From Bacteroidales bacterium (GTDB taxonomy: Bacteria; Bacteroidota; Bacteroidia; Bacteroidales; WCHB1-69): a stretch of DNA of 64,000 bases. Both the position numbers and the translations under genes were made by a program. Location: the NCBI GenBank assembly GCA_017535665.1, contig JAFXTS010000025.1:186001-250000 (forward strand). The letters are read 5' to 3'. Each line of letters begins with the position of its first letter. The stretch's first letter is position 1. Under the pieces are notes generated by a model. It did no database searches. It saw only the letters and a list, made by a program, of their open reading frames with translations, and was not told where the DNA came from. This document shows, in pieces, positions 26,273-34,510 of this stretch.

Positions 26273-27163
26273 ATGAAAGCTTCTGCACTTTTTAAAGAAT
26301 ATGTATGGCTGGTGGGCACCATCAGGCGGGCGGGGCGCATCACCCTGCGCGAAATCAACGAACGGTGGCTGCGCACAGAAATGAGCGACGGCGTAGAGTT
26401 CAGCCGCACCACCTTCCGCCGGCACCGCACCGAAGTGGAAGAGATGTTCGGCATCAACATCGACTGCGACAACGAAAACCGCTACTACATCGACGATGCG
26501 GAGCTGTTTCGCGAGGAGAGTGTGCAGCAATGGATGCTGAACACGCTCACGGTCAGCAACATCGTGAGCGAGGCGCGTGGTCTGCACGACCGCATCCTGC
26601 TCGAAAGCATCCCCAGCGAGAGCGAGCACCTGCCGATGGTGGTGGAGGCGATGCGCGAGAACCGATGCCTTTCCATCAGTTACCAGCGTTATGGGAAGGA
26701 TAATGTAAGCCACTGGGTGATAGAACCCTACTGCATCAAACTTTTCCGGCGCCGCTGGTATCTGCTGGGGCGTATGGCCGATGGAGGCTTCCTCACCCTC
26801 TCGTTCGACCGCATTACCGAAATGGCCATGCTGGACAAGACGTTTGAACTGGCCCCGGATTTTGATGCACAGACCTATTTTTCCAACTATTACGGCGTTA
26901 TGCAGGGCGGCAGCGAGCCGAAACAGCGGATGGTGCTGCGGGCGTTCGGCAACGAGCGGTTTGCCATGCGCGACCTGCCGTTGCACCACTCGCAAAAGGA
27001 GCTGGCCGTAGGCGATGACTACGTGGACTTTGAGGTCCGTCTGCACCCCACGAGCGACTTCTTGGCGCAGATCCTCTCCCGCGGCCGCTGGCTGAAGGTG
27101 TTGGAACCGAAAGAAATAGCGCTGAAAATCAAACAGATGCACCTGGAAGCAGCGGAAGAGTAG
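26273..27163 (+). CDS. WYL-domain transcriptional regulator
   Basis: A 296-residue protein. The N-terminal ~75 residues form a winged-helix-like region (ITLREINERWLRTEMSDGVEFSRTTFRRHRTEVEEMFG). The WYL domain follows (~135-205: CLSISYQRYGKDNVSHWVIEPYCIKLFRRRWYLLGR), then a WCX-type C-terminal part ending in LKVLEPKEIALKIKQM. WYL proteins sense nucleic acid or nucleotide ligands, and many control phage-defence loci (for example BrxR and CapW). It is in the middle of the island and has its own promoter, so it is the natural candidate to control the shared 45-bp promoter module. That link is inference. Confidence 0.9.
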   Translation: MKASALFKEYVWLVGTIRRAGRITLREINERWLRTEMSDGVEFSRTTFRRHRTEVEEMFGINIDCDNENRYYIDDAELFREESVQQWMLNTLTVSNIVSEARGLHDRILLESIPSESEHLPMVVEAMRENRCLSISYQRYGKDNVSHWVIEPYCIKLFRRRWYLLGRMADGGFLTLSFDRITEMAMLDKTFELAPDFDAQTYFSNYYGVMQGGSEPKQRMVLRAFGNERFAMRDLPLHHSQKELAVGDDYVDFEVRLHPTSDFLAQILSRGRWLKVLEPKEIALKIKQMHLEAAEE

Positions 27164-27188
27164 TTTTTTTTCTGAAAAAAAACCACCA

Positions 27189-27233
27189 CTGGCCCGTTTT
27201 TTGGTGCAGTGCCTGTATATTTTTGCAGCGTGA
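27189..27233 (+). promoter_or_regulatory. Shared 45-bp promoter module, copy 3
   Basis: Reads CTGGCCCG, TTTTTTGG, a 13-bp spacer, TATTTTTG, then CAGCGTGA. It ends 18 bp before ATG 27251. Its position rules out the earlier in-frame ATG at 27209. Confidence 0.85.
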
Positions 27234-27250
27234 ATTTAAAACAACAGATT

Positions 27251-27652
27251 ATGAAAGCACAAAGCAAATTTTACATGGACTGCCACTTGGCTGGTCGCAA
27301 GTTTCACGATGCAGATCTTGTTTGGGACCGTTTGAAAATAGGAATGCCGCTGCGCTTGGAGCGTGAAGCCGACAACCGCTACGACCCCGAAGCTGTGCAG
27401 GTCATCCTCAACAGCGACGGTGAAGATTTCCTCCTTGGCTACATTCCCCGCGGCGACAACCAGCAACTCTCACCCTTCTTCGACATGGGTCACAACGACC
27501 TTTTCGAGTGCCGCATCAACCGCATCAACCCGGACGCCCATCCCGAAGCGCAGGTACAGCTGACGATACGGATACGGAGGAAGGAAGAAGAGGATGCCAC
27601 TATTGAAATTGAAAACACTAACAATCGTTCAACCCGTAAAAGTCGCAGATAA
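27251..27652 (+). CDS. HIRAN-domain protein
   Basis: A 133-residue protein starting at ATG 27251. Almost the whole chain is a HIRAN domain (HLAGRKFHDADLVWDRLKIGMPLRLEREADNRYDPEAVQVIL, then FLLGYIPRGDNQQL). In the eukaryotic helicase HLTF this OB-like fold binds 3' DNA ends; bacterial stand-alone versions are probably nucleic-acid binders too. It has copy 3 of the shared promoter and overlaps the next gene by one base (TAATG), which implies coupled translation with the SIMPL protein. Confidence 0.85.
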   Translation: MKAQSKFYMDCHLAGRKFHDADLVWDRLKIGMPLRLEREADNRYDPEAVQVILNSDGEDFLLGYIPRGDNQQLSPFFDMGHNDLFECRINRINPDAHPEAQVQLTIRIRRKEEEDATIEIENTNNRSTRKSRR

Positions 27653-28305
27653 TGAGTGAATCAACCATAAAAGTAGTGGGCACCGGCAGTATTCATGTGG
27701 TGCCAGATGTAACGCGGTTAGAAATCAGCATTGACCGTGTTCTGAAAAGTTATGATGAAGCATACGAATGTGCCAAGGAGAATAGTGCTTGGATGGTCAA
27801 AATATTGGAATACAACAAGATGTCGGGCAAATTGGCTAAAACCATCCGCATGGATATTTCAGAACATCAGATGAACATTTATCAGGGTGGGAAGTATGCA
27901 GGCACAAAAAAAGATGGTTATGAGTTGGATCAAAAAATCAAGATAGATCTTGGGATGGACAATAATTTGATAAATAATATTGTGCGTGGTGTCGGCAAAT
28001 TCATCAAAGAGGCACAGATCAATATTGGCTATACACAGCAAGACCCGCGTCCAACACAGCTGAAAATGCTGGAACGAGCTGTTAAAGACGCTCACGACAA
28101 AGCCCAGATTATGGCAAAAGCAGCGGGTCGTGAATTAGGAGAGGTAAAGAGTATTGAATACGGGAAAATGGAGATCTCCATATACTCTCAAGCTCGTAAC
28201 ATCTGCTGCGAAGAGGCCAGCCACTGCACCCCCGAAAGCCTCGACATCACCCCCGACGACCTCGTAGTCAGCGATAATGTTCATGTAGAGTGGGAGTTGA
28301 AATAA
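27652..28305 (+). CDS. SIMPL (DUF541) domain protein, cytoplasmic form
   Basis: A 217-residue protein of the SIMPL/DUF541 family (IKVVGTGSIHVVPDVTRLEISI at the N-terminus, AVKDAHDKAQIMAKAAGRELGEVKSIEYG towards the C-terminus). Most bacterial SIMPL proteins are periplasmic and carry a signal peptide; this one starts directly with the domain and has none, so it should be cytoplasmic. Its start codon overlaps the stop of the HIRAN gene. Three cysteines near the C-terminus (ICCEEASHC) are unusual. The biochemical role of SIMPL is not established; in animals the founder links to IL-1/TNF signalling, which does not inform function here. Confidence 0.85.
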   Translation: MSESTIKVVGTGSIHVVPDVTRLEISIDRVLKSYDEAYECAKENSAWMVKILEYNKMSGKLAKTIRMDISEHQMNIYQGGKYAGTKKDGYELDQKIKIDLGMDNNLINNIVRGVGKFIKEAQINIGYTQQDPRPTQLKMLERAVKDAHDKAQIMAKAAGRELGEVKSIEYGKMEISIYSQARNICCEEASHCTPESLDITPDDLVVSDNVHVEWELK

Positions 28306-28371
28306 TGGAGCCTCGATTGTTTCTCTCACAAAATTTCCGTCAAAATCTTTCGGTAACAGCGAAAATAATTG

Positions 28372-28379
28372 TATTTTTG
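28372..28379 (+). promoter_or_regulatory. -7 promoter box for DUF262/DUF1524 gene
   Basis: TATTTTTG followed by C, 31 bp before the start codon at 28411. Confidence 0.65.
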
Positions 28380-28410
28380 CAATTGATAATTATATAAATC
28401 ACACTTTCAT

Positions 28411-30162
28411 ATGAGCAAATTAAATGTTGATCAGAGGACAATTTTTGATCTTTTTTCAGATAGAAAATCGGATTTTTTAATCCCTGATTATCAGAGGCCG
28501 TACGCATGGCGTAGTGAAAAGGAGTGCCAAACATTGTGGGATGATGTTTTTGCGTTTTCTTTCCCAGAAAACGACTATTCAAAATTTGATAGTGACAATG
28601 ATGAATATTATCTTGGCCCTATTGTGACTTTCAAGAATGAATCCGGAAAAATGGAGATAATCGATGGACAACAGAGACTTACGACACTAATGCTTCTGTT
28701 GAGAGCATTTTATGAGAAATTTGGGAGAATGCAAGATGAAAACTCTAAAAACACCCGAGATAACCTTGCTCTCTGTATTTGGAAAACAAATGAATTTAGG
28801 AAGCCTGTAATGGATAAACTAAAAATTGATTCCGAAGTAGCCACTGACAACGATAAAGACGAATTTCTGGAGATTTTAAGGACAGGGGTAGCTAAACCTG
28901 AAATGAAAAGTAATTATGCCCAAAACTATCGATTTTTTCAAGAAAAAATAAATATCTTTTTGAATGAGTTTCCCAGTTTTTTCGCATATTTTCCGAATAG
29001 ACTCCTTAACAATTGCATCCTACTTCCTATCGAAGCGGACAACCAAAATACAGCACTTCGTATTTTTTCAACCCTTAATGATCGTGGAATGCCCCTGTCC
29101 GATGCTGATATTTTCAAGGCTCAATTTTATAAATACTATTCTCACATAGGCAAAAAAGATGAATTCATTAAACGCTGGCGTGCTTTAGAGGAATTGTGTT
29201 GTGAAAATTTTCACCCATCAACGGGAACACCGATGGACGAACTTTTCACCCGATATATGTACTACTTGCGTGCAAAACAGGGAAACAAATCTTCTACTAC
29301 AGAAGCTTTACGTCGTTTCTATGAACGTGACAAATATGCATTGCTAAACAATTCACAAGCATTGAATAATTTAGAAATACTTGCTAACTTTTGGGATGAT
29401 GTGTTAAGTCAAAATACTGCTCGCTTTTCGGACGAGGTATTGAGACGCCTCTACGTTCTCAATTATGCTCCTAATGGAATGTGGGCATATATAGTATCTG
29501 TATATTTCTTGGCAAACAAAGACAATAATAACAACATAGATAATGACAAATTCTATACCTTTCTCAATAAAATCACAGCTTTCATTTGGGCGTATGCGAT
29601 TACTAATCCTGGCGTAAATGCCCTTCGCACGCCTATATATGCAGAGATGGTAAACATTATTGAAGGCCGCGATATTAGTTTCTCCGAATGGATTTTTGAT
29701 TCGGTTACTCTAAAATCCATGCTCAATAATTATTCGTTTGCCAATAATCGTGCTATTACCAAATCAATGCTAACATGGTGGGCTTTCAACGATGCAGAAC
29801 AACCGTACCTCGATTTAGATACTATAATTGAAATTGAACACATTTATGCCCGCAAGAGGCAAGATAGTCTTAAAGAGCTTCGCAACCCAAAAAATCTCGA
29901 AGTATTAGGAAATAAATCAATTCTTGAGAAAAAAATTAATATTCGTGCATCTGACTATAGATTCGAAGATAAGACCAAATATTACAAAGGCGAATTACTT
30001 GATAGAAGGCAAAATAGAAAAGCAGGTACCAAAATCGTTGAATTAATCAAGCTATCTGAAACTCATAAAGATTTTGTTGAATCTGATATTGAATCCCGAA
30101 ACAATGACATTTTTAATGGTTTTATTAAGTATTTGCAACAAAACAATCTTATCAAAAACTAA
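28411..30162 (+). CDS. DUF262-DUF1524 protein (GmrSD-type nuclease family)
   Basis: A 583-residue single-chain member of the GmrSD-like family. The N-terminal DUF262 (ParB-like NTPase fold) has IPDYQRPYAW at 24-33 and the signature DGQQRLTTL at 85-93. The C-terminal DUF1524 part has an HNH-type core: EHIY at 476-479, then NLEVLGNKSILEKKINIRASDYRF. The catalytic-type His477 is present, but the usual Pro after the histidine motif is absent. Family members restrict modified phage DNA (GmrSD, BrxU, SspE-related). The gene is visibly more AT-rich than the island's HIRAN and WYL genes, which suggests separate acquisition. Confidence 0.87.
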   Translation: MSKLNVDQRTIFDLFSDRKSDFLIPDYQRPYAWRSEKECQTLWDDVFAFSFPENDYSKFDSDNDEYYLGPIVTFKNESGKMEIIDGQQRLTTLMLLLRAFYEKFGRMQDENSKNTRDNLALCIWKTNEFRKPVMDKLKIDSEVATDNDKDEFLEILRTGVAKPEMKSNYAQNYRFFQEKINIFLNEFPSFFAYFPNRLLNNCILLPIEADNQNTALRIFSTLNDRGMPLSDADIFKAQFYKYYSHIGKKDEFIKRWRALEELCCENFHPSTGTPMDELFTRYMYYLRAKQGNKSSTTEALRRFYERDKYALLNNSQALNNLEILANFWDDVLSQNTARFSDEVLRRLYVLNYAPNGMWAYIVSVYFLANKDNNNNIDNDKFYTFLNKITAFIWAYAITNPGVNALRTPIYAEMVNIIEGRDISFSEWIFDSVTLKSMLNNYSFANNRAITKSMLTWWAFNDAEQPYLDLDTIIEIEHIYARKRQDSLKELRNPKNLEVLGNKSILEKKINIRASDYRFEDKTKYYKGELLDRRQNRKAGTKIVELIKLSETHKDFVESDIESRNNDIFNGFIKYLQQNNLIKN

Positions 30163-30228
30163 TCCAAGATGAGTATGTCGTTTATTGTATAGCAAGTGTA
30201 CATAATACGATTCTATCTATGAAAGAAA

Positions 30229-31644
30229 ATGCAAATTGACGGTTTACTTCAAAATGGTTGGCAGCGTCTTCAAAGTCTGCCAAAAGACCCTCGTGAATCT
30301 GTTTCAATAGGAAAAATAACGCCAAATGCACAATGCTTTGCTCTTCTCTTTCCTATTGACATACATCGTGCAATGCCTTTTGATAACATTCAAGTGATAA
30401 TTGATGGTATACATGATGCCTTGCATGACAATCAAGCGCTAATAGAGGTGAACAGAGGGTGCACAGAAGACGGAAGAAAGTACATTTATAGCATTGTAAA
30501 AACACTTCAGATCAACTTGGATAGTGTACAGTATTTCTTAAGAGCATCCCTTGAAACAAACAATGGTATGATTGAAGTGAATGCATTTTTTGATGAAATT
30601 GGAACAACTGGAATTCGAGATAACACCATTTACGAGGCAGTGAGACGCAAATATCCTGAAAAAGAGATTCCATGGACTTTTGATCCCTACGATAAACTTT
30701 CTCAACGCCATTATCTGATGAATCTATCTGAATTAGAACAATATGACCATCTATTTCCTGAACATCCGCTGTCGCAAGCTCGTCATCTGATACACATTTT
30801 ATGTTCTCCCCAAACGCAAATTTCTACAAAAAAAATAAAAACAACTATTATCACAGACCCCTTCCGCGAACCGCGACAGCTAGTCAACGACTTCATCAAC
30901 GAACATCTCAACGGGAACATCAACAAACTGATTGATTACGATTTCCGCCAGTTGAAAGGAATTGAACGTTACGGGGATACAGAAGGCTACTCCTTTGACA
31001 TCTATCGCACCCAGCTGGTACGCGCCATCGCTACCCTTGTTTTCAAAGACATCGCCCCAAAGGAAGTGATGTTCCACCCGAAACGTGGAACCTTGATACT
31101 TGCCCCGTCACCACTAATCGCAGAGAATTTATGGGGAGAACAAATAGAGGACAAATTTGTAATGTTTTCTGTTTTAAGATTTTGCCACAATCAAAAAGAA
31201 TGGGCACCCCGCATCATTCCTTGTGCAGCCTTATGCAACTCAATTGGCAACCTCTATTTGCAACCCTACCCTTTGGCCGATTACCGGCACAGCCACACTT
31301 TGGGACGATTCCTTTCCGACCACGCACTCAATGACCTTTACAACACGCTGATGGATGAAAAGTCGGGAAGCCCATTGATGAAAAAAGTGGTGGCAGAGGC
31401 AAAAAAATTCTTCGAACCTTATCGGGGGGCGGACGGATGGCAACTGCTCGTGGAGCGGTGGCTCATTGAAGGACTTGTTGACTATTATTGGAATCCGGAA
31501 CCTTTCTTTAACGATTTCACACTCAATGCCGACATTCCTACCGATGTTTATTTCAAAGCCTTGAACCAATGCATTGAGATGTGCCACGAAATCATTCCTA
31601 AACGGGCCAAACGTATGGTGCAAAAATTGAAGGATGACTTGTAG
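30229..31644 (+). CDS. Protein of unknown function downstream of GmrSD-type gene
   Basis: A 471-residue soluble protein. The first ~150 residues form an alpha/beta domain (CFALLFPIDIHRAMPFDNIQVIIDGIHDAL, then GMIEVNAFFDEIGTTGIRDNTIYE) that vaguely resembles DcrB/DUF1795-type folds. A short conserved-looking linker follows (SELEQYDHLFPEHPLSQARHL). The C-terminal half (~210-471) is mostly helical, with many His and Trp residues. I do not recognise the family. There is no clear -7 box in the 66-bp gap after the DUF262/DUF1524 gene, so the two may be co-transcribed and functionally paired. Confidence 0.6.
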   Translation: MQIDGLLQNGWQRLQSLPKDPRESVSIGKITPNAQCFALLFPIDIHRAMPFDNIQVIIDGIHDALHDNQALIEVNRGCTEDGRKYIYSIVKTLQINLDSVQYFLRASLETNNGMIEVNAFFDEIGTTGIRDNTIYEAVRRKYPEKEIPWTFDPYDKLSQRHYLMNLSELEQYDHLFPEHPLSQARHLIHILCSPQTQISTKKIKTTIITDPFREPRQLVNDFINEHLNGNINKLIDYDFRQLKGIERYGDTEGYSFDIYRTQLVRAIATLVFKDIAPKEVMFHPKRGTLILAPSPLIAENLWGEQIEDKFVMFSVLRFCHNQKEWAPRIIPCAALCNSIGNLYLQPYPLADYRHSHTLGRFLSDHALNDLYNTLMDEKSGSPLMKKVVAEAKKFFEPYRGADGWQLLVERWLIEGLVDYYWNPEPFFNDFTLNADIPTDVYFKALNQCIEMCHEIIPKRAKRMVQKLKDDL

Positions 31645-31659
31645 AATTATTTTCTTCAG

Positions 31660-31667
31660 TATCTTTG
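31660..31667 (+). promoter_or_regulatory. -7 promoter box for antitoxin-like gene
   Basis: TATCTTTG followed by C, 27 bp before ATG 31695. It supports 31695 rather than 31665 as the start. Confidence 0.6.
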
Positions 31668-31694
31668 CAGTCGCAAGTTTTAAACAAAAGAATT

Positions 31695-31925
31695 ATGGCA
31701 ACTGTAGTAAACCAGCCATTTAATAGAGCTCAGATTGAGATTCTGAATGCTATGGCCAGTTTGAAATCAGAAGAAGGTTTGCGAGAATTGCAACAAGCTA
31801 TTTCAAATTTCTTCGCAGAACGTGCAGACAGTGAAATGGAGCGCCTTTGGGAAGAAGGTGTCATCAACGAAGAGGTGATTGAAGGATGGAAGAACGAACA
31901 CATGAGGACTCCGTATCACCAATAA
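31695..31925 (+). CDS. Small antitoxin-like protein, no partner seen
   Basis: A 76-residue protein starting at ATG 31695. It is mainly helical (AQIEILNAMASLKSEEGLRELQQAISNFFAERADSEMERLWEEGVINEEVIEGW) and ends in NEHMRTPYHQ. Small Bacteroidota proteins with this layout and a C-terminal H-x-RTPY motif commonly sit upstream of PIN or other toxin genes and act as antitoxins. Here the following 200 bp hold no toxin gene. The call rests on recalled pattern similarity and is tentative. Confidence 0.55.
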   Translation: MATVVNQPFNRAQIEILNAMASLKSEEGLRELQQAISNFFAERADSEMERLWEEGVINEEVIEGWKNEHMRTPYHQ

Positions 31926-31952
31926 ATCAGAGATTTTTCTCATTTTAAAATA

Positions 31953-31974
31953 TTGGAAACCATATCATTTCCAA
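31953..31974. other. Inverted repeat after antitoxin-like gene
   Basis: TTGGAAA and TTTCCAA are separated by 8 bp, 27 bp past the stop. No T-run follows, so it is a weak terminator at best, or a protein-binding site. Confidence 0.3.
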
Positions 31975-32062
31975 AAGTCAATGTAATAACACTTGAACAA
32001 TTTGCGGAAAGCTTCTAAAGTTCAATTCACAGTATTTCAACATTTTTTGAAAAACGGATTTA

Positions 32063-32107
32063 CTGGCCCGTTTTTTGGCGCAGTGCCCGTATATTTTTGC
32101 AGCGTGA
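32063..32107 (+). promoter_or_regulatory. Shared 45-bp promoter module, copy 4
   Basis: Reads CTGGCCCG, TTTTTTGG, a 13-bp spacer, TATTTTTG, then CAGCGTGA; nearly identical to copy 3, including most of the spacer. It ends 19 bp before the start codon at 32126. Confidence 0.85.
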
Positions 32108-32125
32108 TTCTTAAATAACAGTTTT

Positions 32126-33790
32126 ATGGAAGATACAATGGTCATCCATTTAGAGGAGCCCAACACCCTTTCGGAATTATTGCCGGAAAAAGACCGTAAT
32201 AATGTTGTCTCATTGAAAATTACAGGACAATTGGGGCGGCATGACTTTTATGATGTGCTGGATGAAATGTGTACGGTTTGGAGTGACTTTGAAGATGAGA
32301 ATGACGAAGAGGGCACTCCAGACTATGAAAACGCAGCACCTCTCCAACATCTTGATATGGGTGAAGCCACATACGTTGATGGCAGTGACCTGCCTCATTT
32401 TGGATATCAAGCCCAATTAGAAACTTTAATTCTTCCAAAAGGCATCCAAAACACGGCAGGCAAGCACGAAGACGCAGGCTTTTCAAACTCGGAAAAGCTA
32501 AAGACATTGGTTCTTCCTTCAGGTCTGAAGACAGTAAAAGGAATTTCAAATTGTCCGAATCTGACAGGACTGATACTACCCGACAGTTTGCAAAAAATCT
32601 CCAGTTTCGCTTTTTCCGGATGCACATCTCTCACCTCTATCCGCATACCTGCAAAAGTGAAGCAGATGGACGGCAGCAGTTTTGCAGACTGCAAGATAAA
32701 AGCTTTTGAGGTGGCGGAGAAAAACCCTTATTTTACAGTCGTTGACGGTGTAATATACAGCAAAGATCTCTCCACACTGGTGGCTTTTCCATCAGCTTAC
32801 CCACACAAGCATTTCACCGTGCCTGCCAGTACAAAAGTCATCGGATTTGGGGCTTTTATGGATAGCCGCATTAAAAGCATTCAATTGCCGGACGGAATTG
32901 TCCGAATTGAAGGATGGGCATTCCAAAGCAGTAAAATCCGTAGCTTAGAAATCCCTGATAGTGTGACCTCCATCGGCGACCTCGCATTCCGCTATTGCGC
33001 AGAATTGGAACACCTCAAACTTTCCTCCCAACTAGAGGAAATCCCGATGCAAATGATATCCGCATGCAAAAAACTGAAAACTTTGGATGTCCCTTCTTCT
33101 GTTAAAAGAATTCATGAGACTTCATTGGAATGGTGCGAATCGCTAGAACACATTACCTTTCATGAAGGGTTGGAGGAAATTGTAAACGAATATTGGCTTG
33201 AAGTGAGAAAAGGCAATTTGAAAGAAGCTATTTTTCCAAGCACCCTGCGGTATATGTCTGGGGGATTATTTCGCAAATGCCCTGATGTAAAAGAGTTCAT
33301 TGTGGCAAAAGAGAACCCTTATTTGTGCACGATGGACGGCGCTATTTATTCCAAGGATGGAAAGAAATTGATTGCGGTGCCCAACGCTTGGCGTGAAGAG
33401 TTTGTGGTGAGAGAGGGTACCGAAGAAATAGGTGATTTCGCTTTGGCAGAGTTTTCAAAAATGAAAAAAGTGGTGTTCCCACAATCGTTGAAGAAAATTG
33501 GCCACCGCGCATTGGACGGATGCTCTGCCTTGAAAGAAATTCATCTGCCCCGCTACTTGAGAACCATTGATTACAGGGCTTTTGACGAATGTACCTCATT
33601 GCGCAAAATAATTGTGGACGCAAGTACACCTCCTAAAATATCACATGTGGACAGGATGTGGCGTTTGGATTACGGCTGTTGCAGCCATTTTACCGTATAT
33701 GTGCCACAAGGCAGTCTGAAACGCTATAAAGAAGCAGACGGATGGTCTGATTTGAATATTAAAGAAATGAAAAATGATGGAAAATACTAA
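32126..33790 (+). CDS. Intracellular BspA-like leucine-rich repeat protein
   Basis: A 554-residue protein made largely of LRR_5/BspA-type repeats (LTGLILPDSLQKISSFAFSGCTSL, IKSIQLPDGIVRIEGWAF, and so on) from about residue 90 to 540, interrupted twice by NPYFTVVDGVIYSKD-type segments typical of this family. The N-terminal ~50 residues (NTLSELLPEKDRNNVVSLKITGQL) match the cap of Bacteroidales BspA proteins. Unlike most of them it has no signal peptide and no sorting domain, so it should stay in the cytoplasm. It carries copy 4 of the shared promoter and overlaps the next gene by 17 bp. Confidence 0.85.
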   Translation: MEDTMVIHLEEPNTLSELLPEKDRNNVVSLKITGQLGRHDFYDVLDEMCTVWSDFEDENDEEGTPDYENAAPLQHLDMGEATYVDGSDLPHFGYQAQLETLILPKGIQNTAGKHEDAGFSNSEKLKTLVLPSGLKTVKGISNCPNLTGLILPDSLQKISSFAFSGCTSLTSIRIPAKVKQMDGSSFADCKIKAFEVAEKNPYFTVVDGVIYSKDLSTLVAFPSAYPHKHFTVPASTKVIGFGAFMDSRIKSIQLPDGIVRIEGWAFQSSKIRSLEIPDSVTSIGDLAFRYCAELEHLKLSSQLEEIPMQMISACKKLKTLDVPSSVKRIHETSLEWCESLEHITFHEGLEEIVNEYWLEVRKGNLKEAIFPSTLRYMSGGLFRKCPDVKEFIVAKENPYLCTMDGAIYSKDGKKLIAVPNAWREEFVVREGTEEIGDFALAEFSKMKKVVFPQSLKKIGHRALDGCSALKEIHLPRYLRTIDYRAFDECTSLRKIIVDASTPPKISHVDRMWRLDYGCCSHFTVYVPQGSLKRYKEADGWSDLNIKEMKNDGKY

Positions 33791-34469
33791 CCTTAGCCTT
33801 TGGCTCCAGAAACGAGCCGAAATGTACGCCGCGATTGCGGAAAGCGACTTCAAACAAGTGAAAAAAGTGGAATTCCATTTCGATGACCCCGAAGCAGGCT
33901 GGGTGGATACGACCATCCGCATTGACGGTGAAGTGGTTGCAGAACTGCATTTGTCGGGCGTGTGGAGCGATCCCGTAGCCGACCTGCTGAGATGGACAGA
34001 ACGATGCATCACTGAGCCTAACGTGCCGCATTACCTCTATCACGATGCGGAAAATCCAGAATTAGTCTTTCATTTTGAAGAATTGATGTTTCCGCCTGAC
34101 GATATTGATTTCGAGCACTACTATGCTACAGGGATTTTCTCATTGTTTCAATCGGGAGTGTTTGATGAGAATCACACAGAAGGTTTGCATTACATAGACG
34201 AATTTTTGTACACATTATGTGACATACGGGATTTCAGGACCAACCTTTACAACGCAGTTTGTGATTTTGCGGAAAGACAGAAAACCAATGAGCGTGCAGT
34301 AGAGGATTGGGCGTGGTTCATGTATGACCAAAAGGTTTTAAGTCGTTATAAAGAGGGTGAAAAGTGTGATGATGCTGAGGATGAACGGTTAGCACGAAAA
34401 ATGATGCTCCACCATCTGCGTTCGCCCAAAATCAAAAAATATCTCGAGGAAAGCAGAACAAACAATTGA
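33774..34469 (+). CDS. Unknown protein coupled to LRR gene
   Basis: A 231-residue acidic soluble protein of no recognised family. The N-terminal half has a beta-rich pattern (KKVEFHFDDPEAGWVDTTIRIDGEVVAELHLSG) and the C-terminal half is helical, with many Trp, Tyr and charged residues. It overlaps the LRR gene by 17 bp, so the two are co-translated and probably act together. No membrane segment or signal is visible. Confidence 0.6.
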   Translation: MMENTNLSLWLQKRAEMYAAIAESDFKQVKKVEFHFDDPEAGWVDTTIRIDGEVVAELHLSGVWSDPVADLLRWTERCITEPNVPHYLYHDAENPELVFHFEELMFPPDDIDFEHYYATGIFSLFQSGVFDENHTEGLHYIDEFLYTLCDIRDFRTNLYNAVCDFAERQKTNERAVEDWAWFMYDQKVLSRYKEGEKCDDAEDERLARKMMLHHLRSPKIKKYLEESRTNN

Positions 34470-34478
34470 TTTTTTCTC

Positions 34479-34486
34479 TATTTTTG
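34479..34486 (+). promoter_or_regulatory. -7 promoter box for exported protein gene
   Basis: TATTTTTG followed by C, 24 bp before ATG 34511. It shows that the last island gene has its own promoter and that the earlier in-frame ATG at 34466 is not the start. Confidence 0.6.
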
Positions 34487-34510
34487 CCCTCAAAATCCTT
34501 CTCCACAAAG

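Noticed and set aside
32126-33790. LRR protein as a secreted BspA adhesin
   Set aside because: No signal peptide and no T9SS sorting domain; the promoter position fixes the start at 32126.
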